A stretch of 40,123 bases of DNA from an uncultured Fibrobacter sp. (GCA_946183925.1 CAMHDS010000012.1:1-40123); one strand, 5' to 3'; shown: positions 32,507-40,110, counted from the stretch's first letter. The notes: a model not told the origin generated them from the sequence alone. Program-made: numbers and translations.

Positions 32507-33325
32507 TCAAGAATGTTCTTTTCTTAAGATTCCGAGGGCGCGGTCAACTAAGTCCGGCGAAATGTGGAAAATCTCGCTGAGCTTTTCCACACGAAGTTCT
32601 TCGGGAATGCGTTCCATGCGGGAACCGTCCTTGTCGCGGATGACAAGGTTCCCTTTCTGGTAGTAATACTGCACCCCCCGTTCCCGGTCCAGGCGGTTGA
32701 GCACTGGATAGGTCATCATCTCCCGGTAGAAACTTTCGGACCAGTGCTGCTTGAATTCTTCTACGGAAACACCTTCTAGCGGATACTCGAAACGAAGTTT
32801 CATGGGGCCGCCCGCACCGCCGGTCCAGAGTTCCAGGGCATCGGCGGCAGGCCGCACCAGCCGCACGCAGTTGGGGACCAGCGGGAAAAACGCCTCGCCG
32901 GAACCAAACGGTTGAGGTGCAGGCAAAGGGAGCGGATCGAAGATGAGGTAACCGGGGTCGAAGAGGAATTCGGAATTCGGTGTTCGGAATTCGGAATTAA
33001 TTCTGAAATCCGAATTCTTAAATCCGAACTGATCCGGTAGGATCAAAGCGCAGTGGATGTTTTTTTCTTTGCGCTTGTGGCCCATGACCAGACGGGGCGA
33101 AAGCCCCATGTCGGTAAAGGCCTGATACAGGTGCCAGGTCATGCTGAAGCAGGTGCCGCCACCCATCCAGCTGTCCACATCATTCTGGAAACTGTCATCC
33201 AGGTTGCGGGCACGAGTGGCAGAACCCGCCGATTCCAGGCGGATAATCTTCGTAAGGTTCTCGTAGGTGACGGTGGAAAGCCTGTTGCACAGCTCGAGAA
33301 TCTTTTGCCAACTAGATTGTTCCAC
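32507..33325 (-). CDS. Arylamine N-acetyltransferase-like / transglutaminase-fold protein
   Basis: 272 residues. The order of a NAT-type catalytic triad is visible: C59 in GGGTCFSMTWHLYQAF, H91 in NIHCALIL and D123 in FLFDPGYLIFDPLPLP. The family acetylates arylamines from acetyl-CoA, or in related branches acts on thioesters. Between H91 and D123 is a 21-residue segment (100-120: KNSDFRINSEFRTPNSEF and flanks) encoded by a 7-bp repeat array (32965-33028); it fits a surface loop and does not break the frame. No signal peptide. The family call is by eye and could instead be a transglutaminase-like hydrolase. Confidence 0.65.
   Translation of the reverse strand: MEQSSWQKILELCNRLSTVTYENLTKIIRLESAGSATRARNLDDSFQNDVDSWMGGGTCFSMTWHLYQAFTDMGLSPRLVMGHKRKEKNIHCALILPDQFGFKNSDFRINSEFRTPNSEFLFDPGYLIFDPLPLPAPQPFGSGEAFFPLVPNCVRLVRPAADALELWTGGAGGPMKLRFEYPLEGVSVEEFKQHWSESFYREMMTYPVLNRLDRERGVQYYYQKGNLVIRDKDGSRMERIPEELRVEKLSEIFHISPDLVDRALGILRKEHS
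32965..33028. repeat. Heptamer array inside the NAT-like gene
   Basis: Nine 7-bp units (GGAATTC, GGAATTC, GGTGTTC, GGAATTC, GGAATTA, ATTCTGA, AATCCGA, ATTCTTA, AATCCGA). Nine units are 63 bp, i.e. 21 codons, so the frame is kept. Confidence 0.9.
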
Positions 33326-33339
33326 AGAAGGAAAGATAG

Positions 33340-33606
33340 TAATTAGGATTTAGGGGATAGGATCTAGGGGATAGGATTTAGGGGATAGGATCTAGGATCT
33401 AGTGATTAGTGGTTAGTGGTTAGTGGTTAGTGGTTAGGACCGAAGGTCCGTAGGGCGTAGCCCGTTAGGATAGCCGGTCTCAAGAGTTGTCATCCTCGAG
33501 CCTCGTGCCTCGTGCCTCGAACCTCACTACTCACAACTCACTACTCACCACTCACCACTCACAACACACCACTCACTACTCACAACTCACCACTATTTAC
33601 TATATT
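33340..33606. repeat. Composite heptamer array upstream of a leaderless gene
   Basis: Part 1 (33340-33439): GGATTTA, GGGGATA, GGATCTA ... GTGGTTA units. A linker with GGTTAGGAC-GGTCC and GGTCTCAAGAGTTGTCATCC follows. Part 2 (33495-33606): sixteen 7-bp units without a gap, from CTCGAGC, CTCGTGC, CTCGTGC, CTCGAAC, CTCACTA and CTCACAA to CTATTTA and CTATATT. The last unit contains the -10 box of the next gene. The same order of parts occurs at 36811-37061. Confidence 0.9.
33601..33606 (+). promoter_or_regulatory. -10 box 6 nt before an ATG (leaderless)
   Basis: TATATT ends 6 nt before the ATG at 33613, so transcription should begin at or next to the start codon. The -35 position lies inside the CTCAC heptamers and has no TTG. 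Confidence 0.55.
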
Positions 33607-33612
33607 GTGGCT

Positions 33613-34515
33613 ATGCTGGGAATCGAACAGAAAAAAGGAAACGACCAACGCCTGTGCGGGCGCATGATTGCCTACGCCAAGATTTTGCCCTCCCCCGATG
33701 CGGAGCGAAGCGGCACGCCTTTTGACGACATGGTGAAAAACGGTCTTTTCGCCCTGGAAGGGGATTTCCGCCAGCAGCCCAAGATGCCTAACCGCAGGGC
33801 CATCAACAAGGCCGTAGATTCAAAGATCGACAACCTGCTGGAATCCATGGAAGAAGACGGCGTGGAACTGCCCGAAGACATGGATGTAGACTCCCTGCGG
33901 GAGCGCCTTCACGAACTGGCCAACATGGAAGTCATTCCCATTCCTGCACGCATCTGCAATTTTGCCAGCGAAGAAGATATTCTGAACGAAGACGCCGACG
34001 TGTATTACATTGGCGAGTTCATCGGCATGAACCAGGCCCACTTTTGCCTGACCACGCTGCCCGTCTTTTACCAGGCCCGTTACCGCGAACAGGCCAAGGT
34101 CGAAGAAATCAACCTGCTGAACGAGATGCTTTCGCAGTTCGAAAACGGCGAGATTATGGACAACGACGACATCCAGCGGGAAACTGAAGAACTGTTCCCC
34201 GAAGGGGCGAGCCTCAACACCTTCGTGGGTGACCTGAACAACCTGCTGAATACCAGGGTGGTGCCCTTCTTGCTTGCCTGCGAAACTGACAGCGACTACG
34301 AAAACCAGATTGCCCTGTTCTACAAGTTCATGAAAAACTATCCCGAACAGCGCGACATCAAGCTTATCGATGGCGCTATTAGGGAACTGCGCAGGCAAAG
34401 CGACAACCAAGGAGCCCGCAGGCTTTTGGAACTGGGCTGCAAGAAGGTAAACGCCATCTACAACGAAGACATCAAGGGCGCCGAAGAAATCAACCAGGAA
34501 ATCGCCGCCATCTAG
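33613..34515 (+). CDS. Conserved hypothetical cytoplasmic protein
   Basis: 300 residues from the ATG at 33613. A longer frame would translate the heptamer array into a Thr/His/Ser/Leu repeat and is rejected. The protein is acidic, largely helical and without signal peptide or membrane segments. Segments: MIAYAKILPSPDAERSGTPF, ELPEDMDVDSLRERLHELA, FIGMNQAHFCLTTLPVFYQA, and a C-terminal helical part with NYPEQRDIKLIDGAIRELR. No family is recognised. GC-rich codon use matches the core genes of this window, so it is likely a resident Fibrobacter gene. No Shine-Dalgarno. Confidence 0.75.
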   Translation: MLGIEQKKGNDQRLCGRMIAYAKILPSPDAERSGTPFDDMVKNGLFALEGDFRQQPKMPNRRAINKAVDSKIDNLLESMEEDGVELPEDMDVDSLRERLHELANMEVIPIPARICNFASEEDILNEDADVYYIGEFIGMNQAHFCLTTLPVFYQARYREQAKVEEINLLNEMLSQFENGEIMDNDDIQRETEELFPEGASLNTFVGDLNNLLNTRVVPFLLACETDSDYENQIALFYKFMKNYPEQRDIKLIDGAIRELRRQSDNQGARRLLELGCKKVNAIYNEDIKGAEEINQEIAAI

Positions 34516-34537
34516 GGCGATTCCCGGACCCAATTCG

Positions 34538-35404
34538 CTACATCTTGGAGAGGGTCAACAGCACCGCTCCAATCAAGATGACCACCGTGGATATGGCAAG
34601 CTTGATGCGGCCTCCGCGGGAAGCGTATTCGCCGAACACGAACACGCCCCACAGCTGGTTCACCACCAGGTTCAATTGCAGAAGCGGGTAACCCACCGCG
34701 TAGCCGAACATGCCGTCGTCGGCGATGGTCCAGAAAATAGCCAAGGTACCGAACATCCACATGACGCCCGACGCCATGGAAAGGAGGGTGGGTACAATGT
34801 TTGAATGCCTGATATCCTTGCGGCGGCGAAATGTCACCAGGCCCACCAGCACGAGACTCCCGATGCAGACTCCAAAGGAGAAGGGGAACAGGAATTCCAT
34901 GTCGCCCATGCCGCTGAACTTGAAGGGAATCAGGTAGGTGCCGAACACCGCTCCCGACAAGAGGGAGCGCCAGTTTTTCCAGATGGACTTTGTCTTGCTG
35001 GCGGGAATCCAGATGCCGATAATCATGCAGGCGATGGCCGGTATGGAATAGTACAGCAGGGTCTTTTCCTGGAAAATGACCACCCCGCTAAAGAACGACA
35101 GCAAAATGCTCACGCTCATGGACCGTAGGCCAGTCCCTGCCAGGTCCGCTTCGGCCTGCACCGCCCAGAAGCACAGCGCTCCGCCCAGCACCCAGAGGAG
35201 CCCGCACCCGATGCCTACGGGGTGGAAGTTGAACTGCCCCGTAACGCAGGTGATACCGATGGAGCAGATGAGCGCCCCGATGGACATGAACGCCAGATAG
35301 GACCAGGAGGAATAGGCGGGATACTTTTTCAGCGGGACCATGTAGGTTCCGAAAGCGAAAATCCCGATAAAGACACCGATAAGGCTGAGAGTGCTACTTT
35401 CCAA
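34538..35404 (-). CDS. GRP-family (DMT) sugar transporter
   Basis: 288 residues with ten hydrophobic segments. Family pattern: GVFIGIFAFGTYMVPLKKYP at the N-terminus, a KSIWKNWRSLLSGAVFGTYL repeat of that motif at mid-length, and VGYPLLQLNLVVNQLWGVFV with FGEYASRGG near the end, as in glucose/ribose porter (GRP/TMEM144-like) proteins. It probably imports a sugar by proton symport. The start is TTG at 35404, overlapping the mnmE 3' end by 11 nt, so it is co-transcribed with mnmE; no better start was seen. Confidence 0.85.
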   Translation of the reverse strand: MESSTLSLIGVFIGIFAFGTYMVPLKKYPAYSSWSYLAFMSIGALICSIGITCVTGQFNFHPVGIGCGLLWVLGGALCFWAVQAEADLAGTGLRSMSVSILLSFFSGVVIFQEKTLLYYSIPAIACMIIGIWIPASKTKSIWKNWRSLLSGAVFGTYLIPFKFSGMGDMEFLFPFSFGVCIGSLVLVGLVTFRRRKDIRHSNIVPTLLSMASGVMWMFGTLAIFWTIADDGMFGYAVGYPLLQLNLVVNQLWGVFVFGEYASRGGRIKLAISTVVILIGAVLLTLSKM

Positions 35405-36776
35405 TGCAGAACCCCGCGAAAATAGATTGTAAAATATCTTCAGAAGAAATTTCGCCCACCACGCTCTGGAGGGAGCGGCGCACCAGCTGCATCTCGAAGG
35501 CGAGAAGCTCTACGGCGGGCTGTTTCTGGAGCAGGTCCAGGGCCCGTTTCACCCCTTCGAAGGCCTCGGCGAGGCAGGCCCGTTCCCGCTCGCTGGTAAT
35601 CCAGATGTCTTCGGGGCTGCGACCTTCGGTAAACAGGGCGGCATCCATCTTCTGCCTGAGTTCGGCAAGGCCCTCGCCGGTCTTGGAGGAGATTAGGAGA
35701 ACCTTGGAAATCCTCTCATCTCTCGTCTGCAGGCCGCAGGCCGTTCTCTCATCCAGCAAATCACACTTGCTGATGACGGTAACATCGGAATCTGTTGTAG
35801 ATTTTTGATTTCCAACTCCGAATTCCGAATTCCGAACTCCGAATTCACACCCGTCCACCACGTGAATCTTCAGGTCCGCCTCTTTCAGTATTTCACGGCT
35901 CTTTTCCATGCTGAGGGCGTCCAGCTCGTCGGTGGCCCGGTCGGCAATGCCTGCGGTATCCACCAAGCGGATTTCTCCGCCGGGCAAAAACAGCCGGACC
36001 TCCACGAAGTCCCGAGTGGTGCCGGGGACGCTGCTCACGAGAATGCGGTCTTCGCCCAGGAGGGCGTTTACCAGGCTGGACTTGCCCGCGTTTGGGGCTC
36101 CGTAGAGCACTACCAGCGGGAGGCGGCTCAGGTTTTCCTTGCCGCGGAAACTCTGGAGGATTTCCGAAATCTTTTTGCCGATGGCCACAATCCTCTTGCG
36201 CCAGGAATCGTAATCCGGGTCGGCCTCCTCTTCGGCAAAATCTACATCCAGCTCCAGCCGGGCGGACATGTCCTTCACCTGTTCGTTCAATTCCTGAATC
36301 TTTTTCGAGAGGGTGCCCGAAAGCAGGCGGTGGGCGTTTTTCAGTTCTGCGCAGTTCGCGCTGTGAATCACGTCGGCCACGGATTCCGCCTGGACCAGGT
36401 CCATCTTGCCGTTCAGAAAGGCCCTGCGAGTAAATTCCCCAGGTTCTGCCAGACGAACGCTGTCCACCTTGCGGATGGCCTGTATCAGTTCCCGCACAAT
36501 CAGCGGGTTTCCGTGGGGGTAAAGTTCCAGCGTGTCTTCGCCGGTATAGGAATTGGGCCCTTCGAAAAACAGGTAAAGCAGGCTATCGACGGTTTCACCG
36601 GTTTTAGGGTCCCGGGCCGTTCCCAGACGGGCCTTGTGGCTTTCCAATCGAGCCACCGCGCTTTCGCCGAACAGGGCCAGAACCACGTCACGCACCTGAG
36701 GGCCGCTTACGCGGATGGCCGCCACGGCGCTAACGCCTGCGGGAGTCATGGGAGCGACAATGGTCCGGGAATCCAT
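35394..36776 (-). CDS. mnmE: tRNA modification GTPase MnmE
   Basis: 460 residues, complete. Folate-binding N-domain, central helical domain (RAFLNGKMDLVQAESVADVI), G domain and C-terminal FCIGK with the conserved Cys457. G motifs: G1 GAPNAGKS (226-233), G2 TTRD (253-256), G3 DTAG (273-276), G4 SKCD (336-339, where NKxD is usual), G5 SSKTGEG. With MnmG it makes cmnm5U34 in tRNAs. Between G3 and G4 is an extra segment (about 310-324, EFGVRNSEFGVGN) encoded by a heptamer repeat array (35812-35846) that sits where the family has a variable loop. A TATATT box ends 7 nt before the ATG and there is no Shine-Dalgarno. Confidence 0.96.
   Translation of the reverse strand: MDSRTIVAPMTPAGVSAVAAIRVSGPQVRDVVLALFGESAVARLESHKARLGTARDPKTGETVDSLLYLFFEGPNSYTGEDTLELYPHGNPLIVRELIQAIRKVDSVRLAEPGEFTRRAFLNGKMDLVQAESVADVIHSANCAELKNAHRLLSGTLSKKIQELNEQVKDMSARLELDVDFAEEEADPDYDSWRKRIVAIGKKISEILQSFRGKENLSRLPLVVLYGAPNAGKSSLVNALLGEDRILVSSVPGTTRDFVEVRLFLPGGEIRLVDTAGIADRATDELDALSMEKSREILKEADLKIHVVDGCEFGVRNSEFGVGNQKSTTDSDVTVISKCDLLDERTACGLQTRDERISKVLLISSKTGEGLAELRQKMDAALFTEGRSPEDIWITSERERACLAEAFEGVKRALDLLQKQPAVELLAFEMQLVRRSLQSVVGEISSEDILQSIFAGFCIGK
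35812..35846. repeat. Heptamer array inside mnmE
   Basis: Five 7-bp units of CGAATTC type (CCAACTC, CGAATTC, CGAATTC, CGAACTC, CGAATTC). They encode the NSEF-type residues of the MnmE G-domain loop in frame. Confidence 0.85.
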
Positions 36777-36783
36777 GCAATTA

Positions 36784-36789
36784 AATATA
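36784..36789 (-). promoter_or_regulatory. -10 box 7 nt before the mnmE ATG (leaderless)
   Basis: TATATT on the minus strand, then TAATTGC and ATG. No ribosome site can fit. No clear -35. Confidence 0.55.
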
Positions 36790-36810
36790 GTATTAAAAGT
36801 TTGAGAGGTT

Positions 36811-37061
36811 GTAGGTATTAGGGATTAGGATCTAGGGGCTAGGATTTAGGGGCTAGGATCTAGGGGCTAGGATCTAGGGGCCGCTGGTCTCAAGAGGTAA
36901 AGTGGTCAGTAAACAGTGGTTAGGACTGCAGGTCTCAAGAGGTGTCAACCTCGCGCCTCGAACCTCGAACCTCATACCACACAACTCATAACTCACAACC
37001 CACAACTCATAATTCACAACTCATGACTCCTAACCCACGCCTTTTTTCTATCTTCCCTACC
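36811..37061. repeat. Composite heptamer array between mnmE and the epimerase gene
   Basis: Part 1 (36811-36880): GGATCTA/GGGGCTA and GGATTTA/GGGGCTA units. The linker (36881-36949) holds GGTCTCAAGAGGT twice and GTGGTTAGGAC. Part 2 (36950-37061): sixteen 7-bp units, CTCGCGC, CTCGAAC, CTCGAAC, CTCATAC, CACACAA ... CTTTTTT, CTATCTT, CCCTACC, then ATG. The order of parts and the length of part 2 (112 bp) match 33340-33606. Confidence 0.9.
37049..37054 (+). promoter_or_regulatory. -10 box 7 nt before the epimerase ATG (leaderless)
   Basis: TATCTT, then CCCTACC and the ATG at 37062. It lies within a heptamer unit of the array. No Shine-Dalgarno. Confidence 0.5.
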
Positions 37062-38066
37062 ATGAGCAACTTCAAACTGATTTCTCGCCCTCTCGGCACT
37101 ATCCAATGCTATGTTTTGCAGCGCGATGACAGCGCCGAACTGGAAATTCTGAGCGGTTACGGCGGAGGTCTTAACGCCTGGCGCATACCCGTTGCAAAAA
37201 ACGACGCGATCGTCACCGGTTCCGACAAACTGGACCTGCTTTTCGGTTACCGGGAAGGCGATGACATCTACAAAATGGGCCCCGACACCAATGCAGGCTG
37301 CAGACTCGCCCCCTTCCCGGGCCGCACCGCCTATGCCAAGTTCACCTGGAACGGCAACACCTACGCCCTTGTAAACAACGTGAGTTGGGCACCCCACGCC
37401 CTCCACGGCTTTTTGCAGAACAAGGAATGGAAATTCGAAAGCTTCGAGAGCGACTCCGAAAGTTGCACCGCCGTTTTCACCTGCGACTGGCCGGGCGCCT
37501 TCGCCGGATTCCCCTTCCCTTTCAAGGCTACAAACAAAGTAACGTTTACAGGCGAATCCTATACCGTAGAGGCCTCCGTGCAGAACATCGGAAAGGCACT
37601 CATGCCTTATTCCGAAGGCTGGCACCCCTACTACAGCCTGGGCGAAAAGGTGGATTGCTTGAAGATGACACTCCCCGAAAGCAAGCTCGCCCTCTTGGAC
37701 CAGGCGGACCTGCCCACCGGAAACTTCGAGGACGACACACGCTTCGTGGGCGGCCGCGCCATCGGTGACGAGTTCATCAACGACTGTTTCTGCCTGGGGA
37801 GCGATTTTTCAAGTGCGACGGCACAATCCCAAACCCAGGCCCACGTGTTTTTGGAAGGGAGCGCAGGCAAACTGGACATCTGGCAACAGGCCGGTCAAGG
37901 GCAATACAACGCCATCCAGATTTACACGCCCCCTACCCGGGCAAGCATCGCCATCGAGCCCATGACATCGGAGCCCGACGCCCTGAACCACCACCGCAGG
38001 CTGATAGAAATCCCTCCCGAAGATTCACGAAAATTTACATTCGGGGCCAAATTTCAGAAGAAATAA
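37062..38066 (+). CDS. Aldose 1-epimerase (galactose mutarotase) family
   Basis: 334 residues from the ATG at 37062; an upstream start would translate the repeat array. Motifs: SGYGGGLNAWRI near the N-terminus, GRTAYAKFTWNG (87-98), APHALHGFLQNKEW (110-123) and SEGWHPYYSLG (184-194) with the two active-site histidines, FINDCF with D241, and ASIAIEPMTSEPDALN with E299 as likely catalytic base. The enzyme interconverts alpha and beta sugar anomers. No signal peptide, so cytoplasmic; it may serve sugars released from mannan or galactomannan by the enzyme encoded next, 101 nt downstream. Confidence 0.9.
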   Translation: MSNFKLISRPLGTIQCYVLQRDDSAELEILSGYGGGLNAWRIPVAKNDAIVTGSDKLDLLFGYREGDDIYKMGPDTNAGCRLAPFPGRTAYAKFTWNGNTYALVNNVSWAPHALHGFLQNKEWKFESFESDSESCTAVFTCDWPGAFAGFPFPFKATNKVTFTGESYTVEASVQNIGKALMPYSEGWHPYYSLGEKVDCLKMTLPESKLALLDQADLPTGNFEDDTRFVGGRAIGDEFINDCFCLGSDFSSATAQSQTQAHVFLEGSAGKLDIWQQAGQGQYNAIQIYTPPTRASIAIEPMTSEPDALNHHRRLIEIPPEDSRKFTFGAKFQKK

Positions 38067-38167
38067 AATACATATATCTTAAAAACTCCCGCTTTCCGCT
38101 ATTTTTTCTTATTTTGCGGTTAGGAACAATCATTAGAAAAAATCACTAGAAAAGAGAGGTTGGGTTT

Positions 38168-39886
38168 ATGAATATCAAGCAGGCCACTGTTGCCCTTGGG
38201 TTGATGGCAGCGGTCTATGCGGGAGCGACCAAGTACGAAGCCGAATCGGCCTCCTTGGCCGACGGAGCCGCCAAGAGTGGGACTTATGTGGACCTGAACC
38301 AGGGTTCCATCACTTTCGACAACGTTTCCGTGGATGCGGCAGGGAAATACGCCCTAGTCATCCACTGCGCGGGCTCCTATGGTGATAAGGACAACAATAT
38401 CGAAGTCAACGGGGCTTCGGCAGGGACATTCCACGTAAACGAAGGAAACGATTATGTGGACATATCTACCAGTGTCACCTTAAAGGCAGGAACAAATACC
38501 GTAGCCATTACAGCCAGTTGGGGCTGGATCAAGGTGGACTACATCGAAATTAACCCCTTCGAGTCGAAGGCATTCAACATCTCCAGTACCCTGGTCACAA
38601 AGGATGCTACGGACGGGGCTGTCAAACTCTACGGATTCCTGGTGGAGAACTTCGGCAAAAAAACCATTTCCGGCATCATGACCGGCAATATGGAGCACTA
38701 TACCCTTAATCAGGACTTCAAAACCCACGAAGACGTAGCGGATATCTACACCCGCAGCGGAAAGTACCCGGCCCTGGTGGGTTTCGACTTCCTCTTCTCT
38801 ACCGGACCCAACGCAAGCGGCTCCTGGAACAAGGCTTATGACGAAAAAGCCCTGTTCCTGGCAAAGAACCTGTGGAGCCAAGGGGGAATCCCTGCATTCA
38901 GCTGGCACTGGAAAGACCCCACCGACGCGAAGGATGCTTTCTATGCAACTGAAGAAGCCGCCAAGAACTCCGGCGGAACAGAATGGACCACCTTCCGCGT
39001 ATCGGAAGCCTTTGTGTCTGGAACCACCAACTGGAACAAGGAATCCGTCGCCTATAAGGGAATTATTGCCGACATCGACTACATTGCCGACTATTTCCTG
39101 CAACTCCAGAAGGACGGCGTGGCCGCCATCTTCAGACCACTGCACGAAGCAGGCGGCAACTGGTTCTGGTGGAGCAATAGCACCACGGGTGCACAATACG
39201 CTGCCCTGTACCGCCTGGTCTATGACGAAATGGTGAACGTAAAAGGCGTAAAGAACCTGGTGTGGGTATTCAACCCCGAAGCCTCCCTTGACGTGTCTTG
39301 GGACCCGGGTGCCGACTACTACGACGTAATTTCCGTGGACATCTACAACAACGACAATGACCATTCCAGCAATTCCCCTGCCTTTGATTCCTTCAAGGAT
39401 AAATGGGGCACCTCCAAGATACTGGCCCTGTCCGAAAACGGTCCCATTCCCGACGTGAACAATATGCATACAGACCAAGCCGTATGGAGTTGGTGGATGC
39501 CCTGGTACAGTTCCTGGGGTGGGAAATGGCCTGGCCAGACTGCCAACAGCGTCTGGAAGAACAATATGGAAGATGACCGGATTATCACTTTCGAAGACAT
39601 GCCCGGATGGAATACATATACACCACCAGCCACCATTACTGCAAGAACGGCCACCAATGCAAATCTGCTCCTGAGAAACAACTCTCTTACGCTGAACATT
39701 GCCAAATCTGGAACTATCTCTCTAGACGTATTCGACCTGCAAGGAAACCGCGTGGCTAGCCTCTACAAGGGGACCCTCTCTGCCGGGACTCACCAGTTCA
39801 GCCTTTCGGGTATGGCCCGCGGGTCGTACCTGGTGCGGGCTAGGGGCGCGGGACTTTCTGCAACGAAGCAGATTGTCATCAAGTAA
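38168..39886 (+). CDS. Secreted GH26 beta-mannanase with CBM35-like module and T9SS-like tail
   Basis: 572 residues. Signal peptide (ATVALGLMAAVYAGA), then a CBM35/CBM6-like beta-sandwich (about 22-130: KYEAESASLADGAA ... WGWIKVDYIEIN). The GH26 catalytic domain (about 150-485) has acid/base E327 in FRPLHEAGGNWFWW and nucleophile E423 in LALSENGPIPD, plus LVWVFNPEASLD. It cleaves beta-1,4-mannosidic bonds of mannan or galactomannan. The last 70 residues (ISLDVFDLQGNRVASLYKG ... GSYLVRARG) are a type A sorting tail, as in the giant protein at 23203-29091, so secretion by a type IX-like system is expected. ATG follows AGAGAGGTTGGG. A terminator follows. Confidence 0.93.
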   Translation: MNIKQATVALGLMAAVYAGATKYEAESASLADGAAKSGTYVDLNQGSITFDNVSVDAAGKYALVIHCAGSYGDKDNNIEVNGASAGTFHVNEGNDYVDISTSVTLKAGTNTVAITASWGWIKVDYIEINPFESKAFNISSTLVTKDATDGAVKLYGFLVENFGKKTISGIMTGNMEHYTLNQDFKTHEDVADIYTRSGKYPALVGFDFLFSTGPNASGSWNKAYDEKALFLAKNLWSQGGIPAFSWHWKDPTDAKDAFYATEEAAKNSGGTEWTTFRVSEAFVSGTTNWNKESVAYKGIIADIDYIADYFLQLQKDGVAAIFRPLHEAGGNWFWWSNSTTGAQYAALYRLVYDEMVNVKGVKNLVWVFNPEASLDVSWDPGADYYDVISVDIYNNDNDHSSNSPAFDSFKDKWGTSKILALSENGPIPDVNNMHTDQAVWSWWMPWYSSWGGKWPGQTANSVWKNNMEDDRIITFEDMPGWNTYTPPATITARTATNANLLLRNNSLTLNIAKSGTISLDVFDLQGNRVASLYKGTLSAGTHQFSLSGMARGSYLVRARGAGLSATKQIVIK

Positions 39887-39908
39887 GGCCTGAATTTTTT
39901 CAAAAGGA

Positions 39909-39938
39909 ATCCCTGCAACCGAAGTTGCAGGGGTTTTT
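39909..39938 (+). terminator. Rho-independent terminator after the mannanase gene
   Basis: Perfect 9-bp stem CCCTGCAAC / GTTGCAGGG with a CGAA tetraloop and GTTTTTCTTT. Confidence 0.9.
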
Positions 39939-39945
39939 CTTTGGG

Positions 39946-39974
39946 TTGAAAATACCTCGGGTTTTTGCTATATT
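39946..39974 (+). promoter_or_regulatory. Promoter of the tRNA-Ser gene
   Basis: TTGAAA at 39946-39951, 17 bp, TATATT at 39969-39974, 12 nt before the tRNA 5' end. Confidence 0.75.
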
Positions 39975-39986
39975 GGCCCAAACCTC

Positions 39987-40071
39987 GGAGAGATGCCAGA
40001 GTGGTCGATTGGGCCGGTCTCGAAAACCGGAGTCTGTCACAGGACCGAGGGTTCGAACCCCTCTCTCTCCT
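39987..40071 (+). tRNA. tRNA-Ser (anticodon CGA)
   Basis: Acceptor stem GGAGAGA / TCTCTCC, D-arm with GCCAGAGTGGTCGATTGGGC, anticodon stem CCGGT / ACCGG around loop CTCGAAA (anticodon CGA, codon UCG), a long class II variable arm (GTC ... GAC) and T-arm GAGGG-TTCGAAC-CCCTC. The CCA end is not encoded. The base at position 73 reads T, whereas bacterial tRNA-Ser usually has G73. Confidence 0.95.
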
Positions 40072-40075
40072 GAAA

Positions 40076-40110
40076 AAATAAAGGACCCCCTGCGGGTCCT
40101 TTATTTTTTC
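40076..40110 (+). terminator. Rho-independent terminator after tRNA-Ser
   Basis: AATAAAGGACC / GGTCCTTTATT stem around CCCCTGCG, then a T run. Confidence 0.9.

Noticed and set aside
33495..33606. CRISPR array
   Set aside because: The units are contiguous 7-mers without spacers and there are no cas genes in the window.
33487..33612. N-terminal extension of the gene at 33613
   Set aside because: It would translate the heptamer array into a Thr/His/Ser repeat and would lie upstream of the -10 box. Start set at 33613.
36942..37061. N-terminal extension of the epimerase
   Set aside because: Same reason: repeat-derived sequence upstream of the -10 box and before a good family start.
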